In this document: positions 1-8,000 of the stretch, one piece after another
How the letters are laid out: every line of letters starts with the position of its first letter
Numbering within the stretch: the first letter of the stretch is position 1
Source of the DNA: Gammaproteobacteria bacterium RIFCSPLOWO2_12_47_11
Lineage (GTDB): Bacteria > Pseudomonadota > Gammaproteobacteria > Eutrophobiales > Eutrophobiaceae
DNA length: 32,236 nucleotides
Reading direction: 5' to 3'
NCBI GenBank assembly: GCA_001801885.1
Contig: MGYU01000105.1
Location: 261 to 32,496, forward strand
The notes under the pieces: generated by a model
Seen by the model: only the letters and a program-made list of their open reading frames with translations
Database searches by the model: none
What the model was told of the DNA's origin: nothing
Translations under genes and position numbers: made by a program

Positions 1-320
<320 letters not shown>

Positions 321-395
321 ATAACACTCAAAGAGTTTGATGATGGTCACTGACAGTGTGTGATATACCATTATTTTTTACAGTTTTCCGAATTC

Positions 396-492
396 GGAAT
401 CAAAGGGGTCAGACTCGAGTTGATTTGCTGACCCCGGGGTCGAACCAGAAGAATTGATCATGAATCAATCGAATCTGACCCCTGTTGATTCC
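396..492. repeat. Inverted-repeat mini-element in the 23S-5S spacer
   Basis: Two imperfect arms of about 30 bp face each other. The left arm is 396-425, with core AGGGGTCAGACTCGA; the right arm is 463-492, whose reverse complement has core AGGGGTCAGATTCGA. Both begin GGAATCAA from the outside and end TTGATT or TGATT. Between them lie a perfect 12-bp palindrome (GACCCCGGGGTC, 430-441) and a short hairpin (454-468). A GGGGTCAGA core followed by TCGA and TTGATT is, from memory, typical of REP-like or MITE-like elements linked to Y1 (RAYT) transposases; that link is inference. No transposase is encoded here. The element would form a long stem in the pre-rRNA. Confidence 0.75.
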
Positions 493-500
493 AGCCAGTT

Positions 501-620
501 TGCCTGGCAGCCATAGCGAGTGTGAACCACCCGATCCCATCTCGAACTCGGAAGTGAAACCGCTTAGCGCCGATGATAGTATAGGGCTGTCCCTATGCAA
601 AAGTAGGACACTGCCAGGCT
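501..620 (+). rRNA. rrf: 5S ribosomal RNA
   Basis: The ~120 nt sequence starts TGCCTGGCAG and ends CTGCCAGGCT, which pair as the closing helix. Internal signatures match bacterial 5S: CGAACTCGGAAGTGAAAC, then AGCGCCGATGATAGTA. It lies about 180 nt after the 23S 3' end on the same strand and is followed by an intrinsic terminator, as expected for the last gene of an rRNA operon. Confidence 0.97.
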
Positions 621-630
621 TTTATTCCAA

Positions 631-665
631 ACCCCTGATGAATGATCGTCGGGGGTTTTTCTTTT
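631..665 (+). terminator. Intrinsic terminator of the rRNA operon
   Basis: An 8-bp stem, ACCCCTGA (631-638) with TCGGGGGT (649-656) including one G-U pair, encloses a 10-nt loop. It is followed by a T-rich run interrupted by one C (656-665). It sits 11 nt after the 5S end and separates the rRNA operon from the convergent EAL gene. Confidence 0.88.
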
Positions 666-703
666 AGTTGAAATAATTTTTTATAATAGAAACCATTGAT
701 ATT

Positions 704-2047
704 TTATTGATAAACCCATTCTTTTAGTTTTTCGTTACTCATTGGTCGTGCAATGTAATATCCTTGGGCATATTCACAATCCAAATCAGAAAGCATTTTT
801 AGTGTTTCCAGATTTTCTACTCCCTCAGCAGTTACAAACAAATCAAAACTATGAGCAAGTCCTATCATAGCTTGAGTGATAATTGCATCCTCTTTGTCTG
901 TAACCAGGTTAAATATAAATGATTTATCAATTTTAAGTTCTTTTACAGGCAGCTTTTTTAAATATGAAAATGATGAATAACCAGTGCCAAAATCATCAAT
1001 TGAAATAGATATGCCGATATTTGTTAATTGTTTAAGAATAGTGAGGCTTAATTCTGGATTCAGCATTATGGCACTTTCGGTGACTTCGAATATTAGTTTA
1101 TCAGGTCTGGTATCCCATACATTTATTGCGCGCCTTATCATTTCGACAATATCGCTATTTAGCAGATTTACGGCAGATAAATTTATTGATAATGAGAAAT
1201 TATTATTGTCACCACATTCTCTGGATTCGCATAAGGCCATGTTGATTATTTTCAGCGTTAGAGCATCAATCAAGTCGGCATTTTCTGCAATTGATATAAA
1301 ATAATCTGGAGGTATCAATCCATACGTGGGGCTTTCCCAGCGGGCGAGGCATTCAACACCGGTAATTTTATTGGTTTTTATATGCAACTTTGGTTGATAA
1401 TTTAAATAAATTGTATTTTCATCGATAGCAGATTTAAGCTCAGTCTCAAGTATAATATTTGATTTTGTTTCACTTTGTTGATCAGTAGGCCAAATTGAAT
1501 ACGGACATTTATCTTTTATTGCCTTATCCAGAGCAAAAAAAGCTTTTTTGAGAAGTTCTTCGGCTGAATTTGCGTGATCAGGATACATAGCAATGCCCAT
1601 ACGTAATTTTGCAGTTATATAATCCTGATCTACTGAAAGAGGTTGTTTGAATAATTTGTAAAGTTTATTTGCCGCAAGAATGATATGGCCTTCATTTATT
1701 ATTTTTGAATAATAAATCAAAAACTCATTTTCACTTATTTTATAAATAATATCTCCCGGGAGAAGGCCCTGGCGAATACGAGACAAACAATTGATCAAGA
1801 AAGAGTCACCTTTGGTAAATCCAAAAGTGGAGTTTATTTCCTTCAGTGCGAGTATTTTAAGAATAATAATGCCTGTTGGAACATTTTTTTCATTATTATT
1901 TTCAATAATTTTTCCCAGGGTATAAATAGCAACATTTCTTACCATTGAACTGTGCTCTACCTCTTCCTCAGGGTTGGCGAGAAATCCTTTAATTAAATCA
2001 TCAGCCATATTTTTGTCCTGAAAATAAACATCCTCACACTGTGTCAT
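704..2047 (-). CDS. Degenerate GGDEF / EAL domain protein, likely c-di-GMP phosphodiesterase
   Basis: The 447-residue protein has two domains. A diguanylate-cyclase-like domain spans about 40-185, where the GGDEF signature reads SENEF (105-109), so cyclase activity is unlikely; it may be regulatory. An EAL domain spans about 200-445. Its signature reads ECL (232-234), keeping the metal-binding Glu. The other catalytic positions appear intact: N289, FEVTES (320-325), DDFGTGYS (351-358), LKIDKSF (371-377), AEGVE (407-411) and QGYY (428-431). It is therefore probably an active hydrolase of cyclic di-GMP. There is no signal peptide or membrane segment. Its ATG overlaps the stop of the upstream HD-GYP gene (ATGA), so the two are translationally coupled. 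Base composition is clearly AT-rich compared with genes further along. Confidence 0.9.
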   Translation of the reverse strand: MTQCEDVYFQDKNMADDLIKGFLANPEEEVEHSSMVRNVAIYTLGKIIENNNEKNVPTGIIILKILALKEINSTFGFTKGDSFLINCLSRIRQGLLPGDIIYKISENEFLIYYSKIINEGHIILAANKLYKLFKQPLSVDQDYITAKLRMGIAMYPDHANSAEELLKKAFFALDKAIKDKCPYSIWPTDQQSETKSNIILETELKSAIDENTIYLNYQPKLHIKTNKITGVECLARWESPTYGLIPPDYFISIAENADLIDALTLKIINMALCESRECGDNNNFSLSINLSAVNLLNSDIVEMIRRAINVWDTRPDKLIFEVTESAIMLNPELSLTILKQLTNIGISISIDDFGTGYSSFSYLKKLPVKELKIDKSFIFNLVTDKEDAIITQAMIGLAHSFDLFVTAEGVENLETLKMLSDLDCEYAQGYYIARPMSNEKLKEWVYQ

Positions 2048-3216
2048 AGATAGAATTCAGCAGGGTTTATACCATAAGCTCCTGGTTCAAGTGTCTTTAT
2101 AATTTCAAGTTGCTTCTCATTTTTCCCATGACCTGCTGTAAGTAAATTAATAATTGGAAAATAATTGTTAAATTCCTTTTTCCTGTTTAATATAAGCATT
2201 ATTCTTGGTTTTAAACGGCTTATCATATTTTGTTGTAATACTACAGCAACTTCCCCGGTGTTTAATTCTACCAGCGCCCCTGTTGGATAAATGCCGAGAC
2301 ATTGAATAAACATCTCAACCAGATCAGCCTGAAAATCAATATCACGCAGGCTATATAGTTCTTTTATAGCATGCTCGTGGGAACATTGCTTATGATATAT
2401 CCGTAGGCTGGTTAAAGCATCATAAGTGTCGACTATACCTGCTATTCTTGCGAAGAGAGGTATTTCACTTCCTTTTTTCCCTGCCGGATAACCAGTTCCA
2501 TTAAAACGTTCATGATGATTTAGAGCAACATCTATTACAGACTGTTGTATACCATGGGTATTTTTCAGTATTTCAATGCTGTCATTAACGTGGTTTTTAA
2601 TAAGTGATATTTCTTCATCAGTGAGTGGGCCTGTCTTTACCAAAAGCTCATTGGGATATTTAATTTTACCAATATCAAAAAACATGCATCCAAGTGCAAG
2701 TTCCTGCAATTGTTCTTTTCGAAGGCCCATTTGTTTGCCCATAATAATTCCGAAAATGGAAGAACTCAGACAATGTGTGTAGGTATAATTATCTTTTGTT
2801 TTAAGTTTGGTCAAAAGTAAATAAGCATCGTTATTTCTTAATCCACCATCTACCAACAGATGCAAATCTTTTTGAATGGTTTCTATATTGAGTTTTCCAC
2901 CGGATTTTAATTTATCTATTATGTTATTAAATTCTTCAGTCAGACGGTTATAGGTTGCCTTGGCTTTTGGTAGCTCTTCTTCAACTTTAATACTGATACC
3001 ACTTTCAATATTTTCTGTTAAATAAGCTTCTGCAGGAGCCCCCCGTTCTACGTCAATAAACACATAGGTACAATATTCTTTTAATTTGTCTATATCACCT
3101 TGGGTTTTAATCAAAAAGCCCTGAAAAAGAAAGTCAGTATCGACCCATGGTCGATCGAGATTTGATATGTACATCCCTGGCTTGAGATAATCTACACTGA
3201 CTTTTTTTTCTATCAT
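2044..3216 (-). CDS. HD-GYP domain protein with N-terminal DUF3391-like region; HD histidine missing
   Basis: The 390-residue protein begins with a region (about 3-100) that looks like DUF3391, the usual N-terminal partner of HD-GYP domains. The HD-GYP core is about 145-335. The GYP part is recognisable as HHERFNGTGYP (234-244), and H148 lies in the expected first-ligand region. The HD pair itself reads FFDIGK (179-184) where families have HDIGK, so the metal-binding His is replaced by Phe180. Hydrolysis of cyclic di-GMP may be impaired and the protein could act as a sensor or binding partner. It is the first gene of a two-gene operon, overlapping the EAL gene by 4 nt. No strong Shine-Dalgarno sequence precedes the ATG. 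Confidence 0.88.
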   Translation of the reverse strand: MIEKKVSVDYLKPGMYISNLDRPWVDTDFLFQGFLIKTQGDIDKLKEYCTYVFIDVERGAPAEAYLTENIESGISIKVEEELPKAKATYNRLTEEFNNIIDKLKSGGKLNIETIQKDLHLLVDGGLRNNDAYLLLTKLKTKDNYTYTHCLSSSIFGIIMGKQMGLRKEQLQELALGCMFFDIGKIKYPNELLVKTGPLTDEEISLIKNHVNDSIEILKNTHGIQQSVIDVALNHHERFNGTGYPAGKKGSEIPLFARIAGIVDTYDALTSLRIYHKQCSHEHAIKELYSLRDIDFQADLVEMFIQCLGIYPTGALVELNTGEVAVVLQQNMISRLKPRIMLILNRKKEFNNYFPIINLLTAGHGKNEKQLEIIKTLEPGAYGINPAEFYL

Positions 3217-3469
3217 TATTGATGTATATATTAATTAGAATGCATGTGTAACCTGTGAATATGGGTAAAAACATTGATATTCATGAAATTATAGGGAATT
3301 AATTGTAAATTAATCAGATTATTAATACGTTAACGCAAATATATTATTAATATCATATATTTATATGTTATTTGTCAACATAATTTATGGATATTTTTAT
3401 ATATAGAGAATAGGTTTTACAGTTGGTAGTATGGCAATAATCATTGGGTATGATAGAAATGCGTGTTTA
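3217..3469. other. AT-rich intergenic stretch between HD-GYP gene and gloB
   Basis: About 250 nt of strongly AT-rich DNA. It must hold the minus-strand promoter of the HD-GYP/EAL pair. A perfect TATAAT lies on the minus strand at 3288-3293, but no good -35 box is at the right distance, so I do not call a promoter. No terminator hairpin for gloB and no small gene were seen. Confidence 0.4.
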
Positions 3470-4252
3470 TTAAAACGCGTTTTTAAGATTGCGGATTTTG
3501 GTAAATACATCAAGATCACTGGATTTTTCCATATTAATGGTTCTGCGAATATCACGGCTATGAAGACGTAGAAAAGGATTGGTTTTTTTCTCCAGTACAA
3601 GTGTAGTAGGAATCGTTGGTTCCCCGGCAGCACGTATTTTTTCAACTTCCCTTGCCCGTATATACAGATCACGGTTATGAGGTTCTACAGTCAACGCGAA
3701 GCGCGCATTGGCTTGGGTGTATTCATGCGCACAATACAGTCTGGTTTCATCCGGCCATTTCATAATTTTATTTAAAGAATGCCACATCTGTTCCGGTGTA
3801 CCTTCAAACAAACGCCCACAGCCCATTGCAAATAAAGTGTCGCCCACAAAGGCAATATGTTCACTTTCAAAATGATAAACAATATGGCCTGAAGTATGAC
3901 CCGGAGTGTCATATACTCTGGCATTAAAGCGACCGAACTGGAAAATATCCCCTTCGTGCAGCTCAATATCAATCCCTGGTATCATTGACGCTTCCGCAAG
4001 TGGTCCGGCAATCAGGCAACCGGTGTTTTGCTTCAACTCCAGATTGCCACCCGCATGATCCCAGTGATGGTGTGTATTCAGGATATGGGTCAATTTCCAG
4101 TTTTTTATGGCCAGTGCTTTTTCTATAGCATTAACATCCGGGGTATCTACTGTGGCTGTCAGGTCCTTTTCAGTGTCGTGCAACAGAAAGCCATAATTAT
4201 CCGTAAGACACGGAAACATATAGGTTTCAAGAGAATTCGCATGAATGGTCAT
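3470..4252 (-). CDS. gloB: Hydroxyacylglutathione hydrolase (glyoxalase II)
   Basis: This 260-residue metallo-beta-lactamase-fold enzyme hydrolyses S-D-lactoylglutathione to D-lactate and glutathione, the second step of methylglyoxal detoxification. The dinuclear metal motif THHHWDH is at 60-66. Further ligands are in TPGHTSGH and in FVGDTLFAMGCGR, and YCAHEYTQ gives the last His. The C-terminal part (from about 165) is the glyoxalase-II helical domain that binds glutathione, with the typical KKTNPFLR element. Length fits the family (about 250-260). It stands alone, divergent from the metallopeptidase gene. It has no signal peptide, so it is cytoplasmic. Confidence 0.96.
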   Translation of the reverse strand: MTIHANSLETYMFPCLTDNYGFLLHDTEKDLTATVDTPDVNAIEKALAIKNWKLTHILNTHHHWDHAGGNLELKQNTGCLIAGPLAEASMIPGIDIELHEGDIFQFGRFNARVYDTPGHTSGHIVYHFESEHIAFVGDTLFAMGCGRLFEGTPEQMWHSLNKIMKWPDETRLYCAHEYTQANARFALTVEPHNRDLYIRAREVEKIRAAGEPTIPTTLVLEKKTNPFLRLHSRDIRRTINMEKSSDLDVFTKIRNLKNAF

Positions 4253-4428
4253 GTTATATTTATCGATATTTATGAGGCCACACGGGCATATATGTACAAT
4301 ATAATTTTAACTATAGAACAAGGTTTCATGATGATCCCGAGTATTAATTTGTATGCGTATTATATTCGTCATTAATGATTTAATCCCACCGGGAAATATA
4401 GCAAATTATCTGTTAATCTTGACGGGTA

Positions 4429-5466
4429 ATGGCCCGCAATAAATCAAAAAAATATTCATGGTCAACGCTTGGAGATGAAGCCTTGCTGAACCTCAGGTTC
4501 TGTGATTTGAGGTTGAAGATCATAAAGGGTACACCACTTGAGGAACGAATATCCCAGCTTTATGAGGAATTACATAGGCGCCATCTGAAGTTTCGTCCCC
4601 ATTGCTGGCTATCGGAAGAGTGGTTCTCTCCTGACGGGGTCCCGGGTATTGCGATTCCGTTCTATCTGGCACATCCACGTCTCGCTAAACTGGAATTCAA
4701 GCAGATGTTTGATGTAGAAGGAGGCAATGCCCGCTGGTGTATGCAATTGTTACGGCATGAAGCAGGCCATGCTATTGATACTGCCTACAGATTGCATCGG
4801 AGAAAACGCTGGCGAAAGGTATTTGGTTCGTACACCAAACCCTATCCTTCCTATTACACACCCAATCCAAAAAGCAAAAATTATGTTTTTCATCTGGATT
4901 GGTGGTATGCACAGAGTCATCCGGCTGAAGATTTTGCTGAGACCTTTGCAGTATGGCTGCAGCCAGGGTCCAACTGGCACAAGGCATACCCGGGTTGGTC
5001 AGTAATAAAAAAACTTGAGTATATGGATGAGCTTATGAGCTCAATCAGAAATCTGTCTCCAGCGGTCAGGCTGCGCGAGAAAGTAGAACCACTATCGGCA
5101 AATAAAAAAACATTGCGCGAATATTATGAAGAAAAACGTGCCTTTTACGGGATCAATATCCCCGAGGTATATGACGGTGAGTTAATGAGACTGTTCCCTG
5201 GTAAGCCGTTAAACTCTGCTAAAAGGCAATCTGCCGCAGCCTTTCTCCGTCAAATAAGGCCGGAAATTTCACAGCTATGTGCTCGAAGTGTTGGTGAATC
5301 ACCCTACGTTATTGCGCAGATCCTGCAGGATATGACAATTCGCTGTCGGGAAATGAAACTCTATGTGACCCGGGCTAAAGAAGAAGTAAAGATAGAAGTT
5401 GCTATATTCGTCTCTCTGCAAACACTGGATTATATACATAAATATCGCCACACATTGCCAGTATGA
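4429..5466 (+). CDS. Putative zinc-binding metallopeptidase (zincin)
   Basis: This 345-residue cytoplasmic-looking protein has a zincin active site HEAGH at 110-114 and a downstream acidic motif HPAEDFAETFAVWL (164-177) that should give the third zinc ligand. The residues between (about 128-160) are aromatic and proline-rich, as I recall for the uncharacterised family of putative zinc-binding metallopeptidases. There is no signal peptide or membrane segment. The last codons overlap the ATP-grasp gene by 4 nt (ATGA), which implies coupled synthesis and a joint task. No good Shine-Dalgarno sequence precedes the ATG. The substrate is unknown. The coupling to a peptide-ligase-like enzyme suggests a peptide or peptide-like metabolite, but that is inference. 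Confidence 0.85.
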   Translation: MARNKSKKYSWSTLGDEALLNLRFCDLRLKIIKGTPLEERISQLYEELHRRHLKFRPHCWLSEEWFSPDGVPGIAIPFYLAHPRLAKLEFKQMFDVEGGNARWCMQLLRHEAGHAIDTAYRLHRRKRWRKVFGSYTKPYPSYYTPNPKSKNYVFHLDWWYAQSHPAEDFAETFAVWLQPGSNWHKAYPGWSVIKKLEYMDELMSSIRNLSPAVRLREKVEPLSANKKTLREYYEEKRAFYGINIPEVYDGELMRLFPGKPLNSAKRQSAAAFLRQIRPEISQLCARSVGESPYVIAQILQDMTIRCREMKLYVTRAKEEVKIEVAIFVSLQTLDYIHKYRHTLPV

Positions 5467-6491
5467 AGAAGCTTCGCGTAGTTGTTCTTATGCATGAAGA
5501 TCTGGTTCCTCCTGAATCGATGGATGGTTATTCAGATAAAGAAATTACAGAATGGAAAACAGAATTTGATGTAGTAACCGCGCTGCAAGATATTGGCCAT
5601 GATGTAAAATCATTAGGCGTTCACGATGATCTGGGTGTGATCAGGGAAAATATTACCGAATGGAAACCCCACATTACCTTTAATCTACTGGAAGAGTTTC
5701 ATGGTTTATCGTTATATGATTACCATGTTGCAAGCTATCTGGAACTGATGAAACAGAGCTATACTGGCTGTAATCCGAGAGGACTGATGTTGGCTCATGA
5801 CAAGGCGTTGAGCAAAAAACTACTCTATTTCCATCGTATCAATGTACCCAGGTTTCTGGTCATTCCAATCGGTAAAGTACCTGCGGTGCCAGTACGGCTT
5901 AAATTTCCGTTGTTTGTAAAATCATTGTGTGAAGATGGTTCTTACGGGATTGCCCAGGCCTCGGTTGTTTATAATGAAGAAAAATTCAGGGAACGTGTGT
6001 CCTATCTACATGAGCAGCTTGCGACCCCGGTAATTGTTGAGGAATACATTGAAGGACGTGAACTGTATATTTCAGTCACCGGTAATAAGCGTTTGCAAAC
6101 TTTTCCTGTCATAGAATTAAAATTCGGCAAGAAGCGGGATGATACCCTTATGATTGCAACGTCCAAGGTGAAATGGGATCCGGATTACCAAAAGAGGCAT
6201 AAGATTGATACGACAGTTGCCGAAGATTTGACAGCAGATCTCCGGCAAAAAATTGCTAAATTATCCAAGCGTATTTATCGAATACTCGGCCTCACGGGTT
6301 ATGCGCGAATCGATTTACGCCTGAAGGATAATGATGAAATCTATGTGCTGGAGGCGAACCCCAATCCCGATATTGGTTATGGCAGTGAGATATCCTGTGC
6401 AACTGAGGCAGTCGGGATTGAATATGGAGAGTTATTACAACGTATAATCAACTATGGATTGCGTTATGATCCTGAATCGAGGCTGGCCTGA
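5463..6491 (+). CDS. ATP-grasp ligase related to D-alanine-D-alanine ligase
   Basis: This 342-residue protein has the ATP-grasp layout: an N-terminal alpha/beta region (1-100), a central lid (FVKSLCEDGSYGIA, 151-164; IVEEYIEGREL, 191-201) and a C-terminal metal/ATP site (ARIDLRL, 281-287; VLEANPNPDIG, 295-305). The Ddl resemblance lies in the N-terminal SYTGCNP (99-105), the NPNPD-type end and the overall order. It is unlikely to be the cell-wall Ddl itself, because its partner is a metallopeptidase rather than mur/fts genes and the substrate-binding N-terminus differs. It should form an amide bond using ATP. It overlaps the metallopeptidase by 4 nt and shows no Shine-Dalgarno of its own, so it is probably translated by coupling. 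Confidence 0.87.
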   Translation: MKKLRVVVLMHEDLVPPESMDGYSDKEITEWKTEFDVVTALQDIGHDVKSLGVHDDLGVIRENITEWKPHITFNLLEEFHGLSLYDYHVASYLELMKQSYTGCNPRGLMLAHDKALSKKLLYFHRINVPRFLVIPIGKVPAVPVRLKFPLFVKSLCEDGSYGIAQASVVYNEEKFRERVSYLHEQLATPVIVEEYIEGRELYISVTGNKRLQTFPVIELKFGKKRDDTLMIATSKVKWDPDYQKRHKIDTTVAEDLTADLRQKIAKLSKRIYRILGLTGYARIDLRLKDNDEIYVLEANPNPDIGYGSEISCATEAVGIEYGELLQRIINYGLRYDPESRLA

Positions 6492-6515
6492 GATGCGGTT
6501 ATCCTGGTTTGCTTG

Positions 6516-6524
6516 TGGTATAAT
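6516..6524 (+). promoter_or_regulatory. Extended -10 promoter for the FmdB-like gene
   Basis: The stretch reads TGG followed by a perfect TATAAT (6519-6524), an extended -10 (TGn-TATAAT). The -35 region is poor, as is common for extended -10 promoters. It lies 25 nt after the ATP-grasp stop codon and predicts a start near 6531, leaving a leader of about 84 nt before the ATG at 6615. The leader contains a weak AT-rich hairpin (TCAAAA/TTTTGA). Confidence 0.6.
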
Positions 6525-6614
6525 TATTGAATGGTACTCAAAAGTAATTTTTGATAGTGTATAGACTTTATTGTTATTTATTAATCAAACAATGTCTGAA
6601 CAAATATAAACTTT

Positions 6615-6953
6615 ATGCCTGCATACGATTATTTTTGTGAGGCCAATGGACAAACAGTCGAAGTTGTCCATACGGTCAATGCTTCATTAAAAACCTGGGG
6701 TGAAGTTTGTTATGTTGCCCGGATTCCACTGGGGGACACTGACCCGTTAGCGCCCGTGAGGAAGGTAATTTCCGTTCCGGCCATCGCAATCACTACCTCT
6801 GATTCAAAACTCAAGGAGGTCGGATTTACCAAGCTGGTCAAGCGGGATAAAGGTGTTTATGAAAACGTGACCGCGCTCGATCATGAAAAGCGATATATGA
6901 AAGCAGGTGATCCCTCTTCCGTGCCTGACTTCAAAAGCAAGATTGGAGATTAA
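6615..6953 (+). CDS. FmdB-like small protein with degenerate zinc ribbon
   Basis: The 112-residue protein begins MPAYDYFCEANGQTVEVVH, the layout of FmdB-family regulatory zinc ribbons (MPxYxYxCxxCG). The second cysteine of the first knuckle is Asn here (C8, N11). The second knuckle keeps only one cysteine (TWGEVCYVA). The segment before KVISVPAIAI matches the family's VxKLISAPA region. Two cysteines are too few for the usual four-Cys zinc site, so it either does not bind zinc or uses other ligands. The C-terminal half (about 65-112) is polar and unrecognised. It converges with the hydrolase gene 19 nt downstream. Role unknown. Confidence 0.7.
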   Translation: MPAYDYFCEANGQTVEVVHTVNASLKTWGEVCYVARIPLGDTDPLAPVRKVISVPAIAITTSDSKLKEVGFTKLVKRDKGVYENVTALDHEKRYMKAGDPSSVPDFKSKIGD

Positions 6954-6972
6954 TGCCAGAGTATGGCGGGTA

Positions 6973-7914
6973 CTAATCCCATTCCAGTTCTACGAATGCC
7001 CTTGACACATTAGTCCTGTGTTGTTGTTCGAATAACAGCCATTTATCCTTCTCACCCTGGCCAACAGTCTCGATGGCTTCTTCCATGAACTGGCCATTGG
7101 CAATCGCCTGCTTTGTTTCATCGAATAGATCAGTCAGATATTCCTGCTGGGCTGCCATAGCGTCTTGCCAGTTACTTGCCGGGGCGCCATGGCCGGGAAT
7201 AATAGTGGAGACTTCGAGTGTTTTAAATATTTCCATAACAGCCAGCCAGCCTTTCAGGCTGCCGTCAATTACCGGAATACGTTCACGAAACAGCAGGTCT
7301 CCGGTCCACAGGGTGCCAGTCGATTCATCCAGTATGGTCAGATCGGTATAGGTATGTGATTTTTGATAAGCTGTTAATAACAGTGTCCTGTTACCTAGAT
7401 CAATTGACAATGTATCGGAAACGGTTTTAGTGGGTCCGATGATTGAATCCTCTGACGGTGATGCACCCAGATCATCTCTGAATTCTTCAAGAAAGAATCC
7501 CATGTTTAGCTCTATGGCATCTGTTAGTTTTACGTGACCAACAAATTCAGGCTGATCCTCAACAAATACCAGGTTGCCAAGTACATGATCAAAATGGATG
7601 TGGGTATTGATCACGTAACATACCGGTTTGCCGGTGAACATCCGGATGGCGTCAAGCAGTTGTTGTCCGGTCGATATTGATCCGCCAGTATCAATCACGG
7701 CAACACAGCGATTACCAGCAATGAAACCTATATTGGCAATATCATCATGACCTGGCTCGCCAAAACCGGCATGTATGCCTCGATGCAGGTAATTACCCGG
7801 TGCAATTTCAACCAGGTTAAATGCTGATTCACTTCCTGCATCCGCAGACAACAGAAAACCGTAAATGCAGATTGAATAAAATATGCTGGGGAAAATCTTG
7901 CCGGTTTTCTTCAT
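6973..7914 (-). CDS. Exported metallo-beta-lactamase-fold hydrolase (quinoprotein-relay / SoxH-like type)
   Basis: Taking the ATG at 7914 gives 313 residues starting MKKTGKIFPSIFYSICIYGF, a good Sec signal peptide ending near SADAGS. An in-frame TTG at 7947 would add 11 residues and spoil it. The metal site THIHFDH is present, with later ligands in SHTYTD, WTGDLLF and PGHGAP. The stretches ANIGFIAGNRCVAVIDTGGS and DGSLKGWLAVM resemble the periplasmic MBL hydrolases annotated as quinoprotein relay system zinc metallohydrolase 2 or SoxH-like. No PQQ-dependent dehydrogenase or sox gene lies in this window, so the role is open. It follows the TetR gene on the same strand with about 86 nt between them and is probably under the same operator. 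Confidence 0.82.
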   Translation of the reverse strand: MKKTGKIFPSIFYSICIYGFLLSADAGSESAFNLVEIAPGNYLHRGIHAGFGEPGHDDIANIGFIAGNRCVAVIDTGGSISTGQQLLDAIRMFTGKPVCYVINTHIHFDHVLGNLVFVEDQPEFVGHVKLTDAIELNMGFFLEEFRDDLGASPSEDSIIGPTKTVSDTLSIDLGNRTLLLTAYQKSHTYTDLTILDESTGTLWTGDLLFRERIPVIDGSLKGWLAVMEIFKTLEVSTIIPGHGAPASNWQDAMAAQQEYLTDLFDETKQAIANGQFMEEAIETVGQGEKDKWLLFEQQHRTNVSRAFVELEWD

Positions 7915-8000
7915 TAATTGTAACGGTGAAATTATATTGTTATTCAATCAGGCATCTTCTGAATAATATATTAATCAAGACACATGGATTTTGCATACGT

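Noticed and set aside
409-667. Open frames of about 60 codons on both strands across the rRNA spacer and 5S
   Set aside because: They lie within the rRNA transcription unit and over 5S; no coding signal or ribosome-binding site.
5463-6491. Calling the ATP-grasp gene the housekeeping D-alanine-D-alanine ligase (ddl)
   Set aside because: The context is a metallopeptidase rather than mur/fts genes, and the N-terminal region does not match Ddl well enough by eye.
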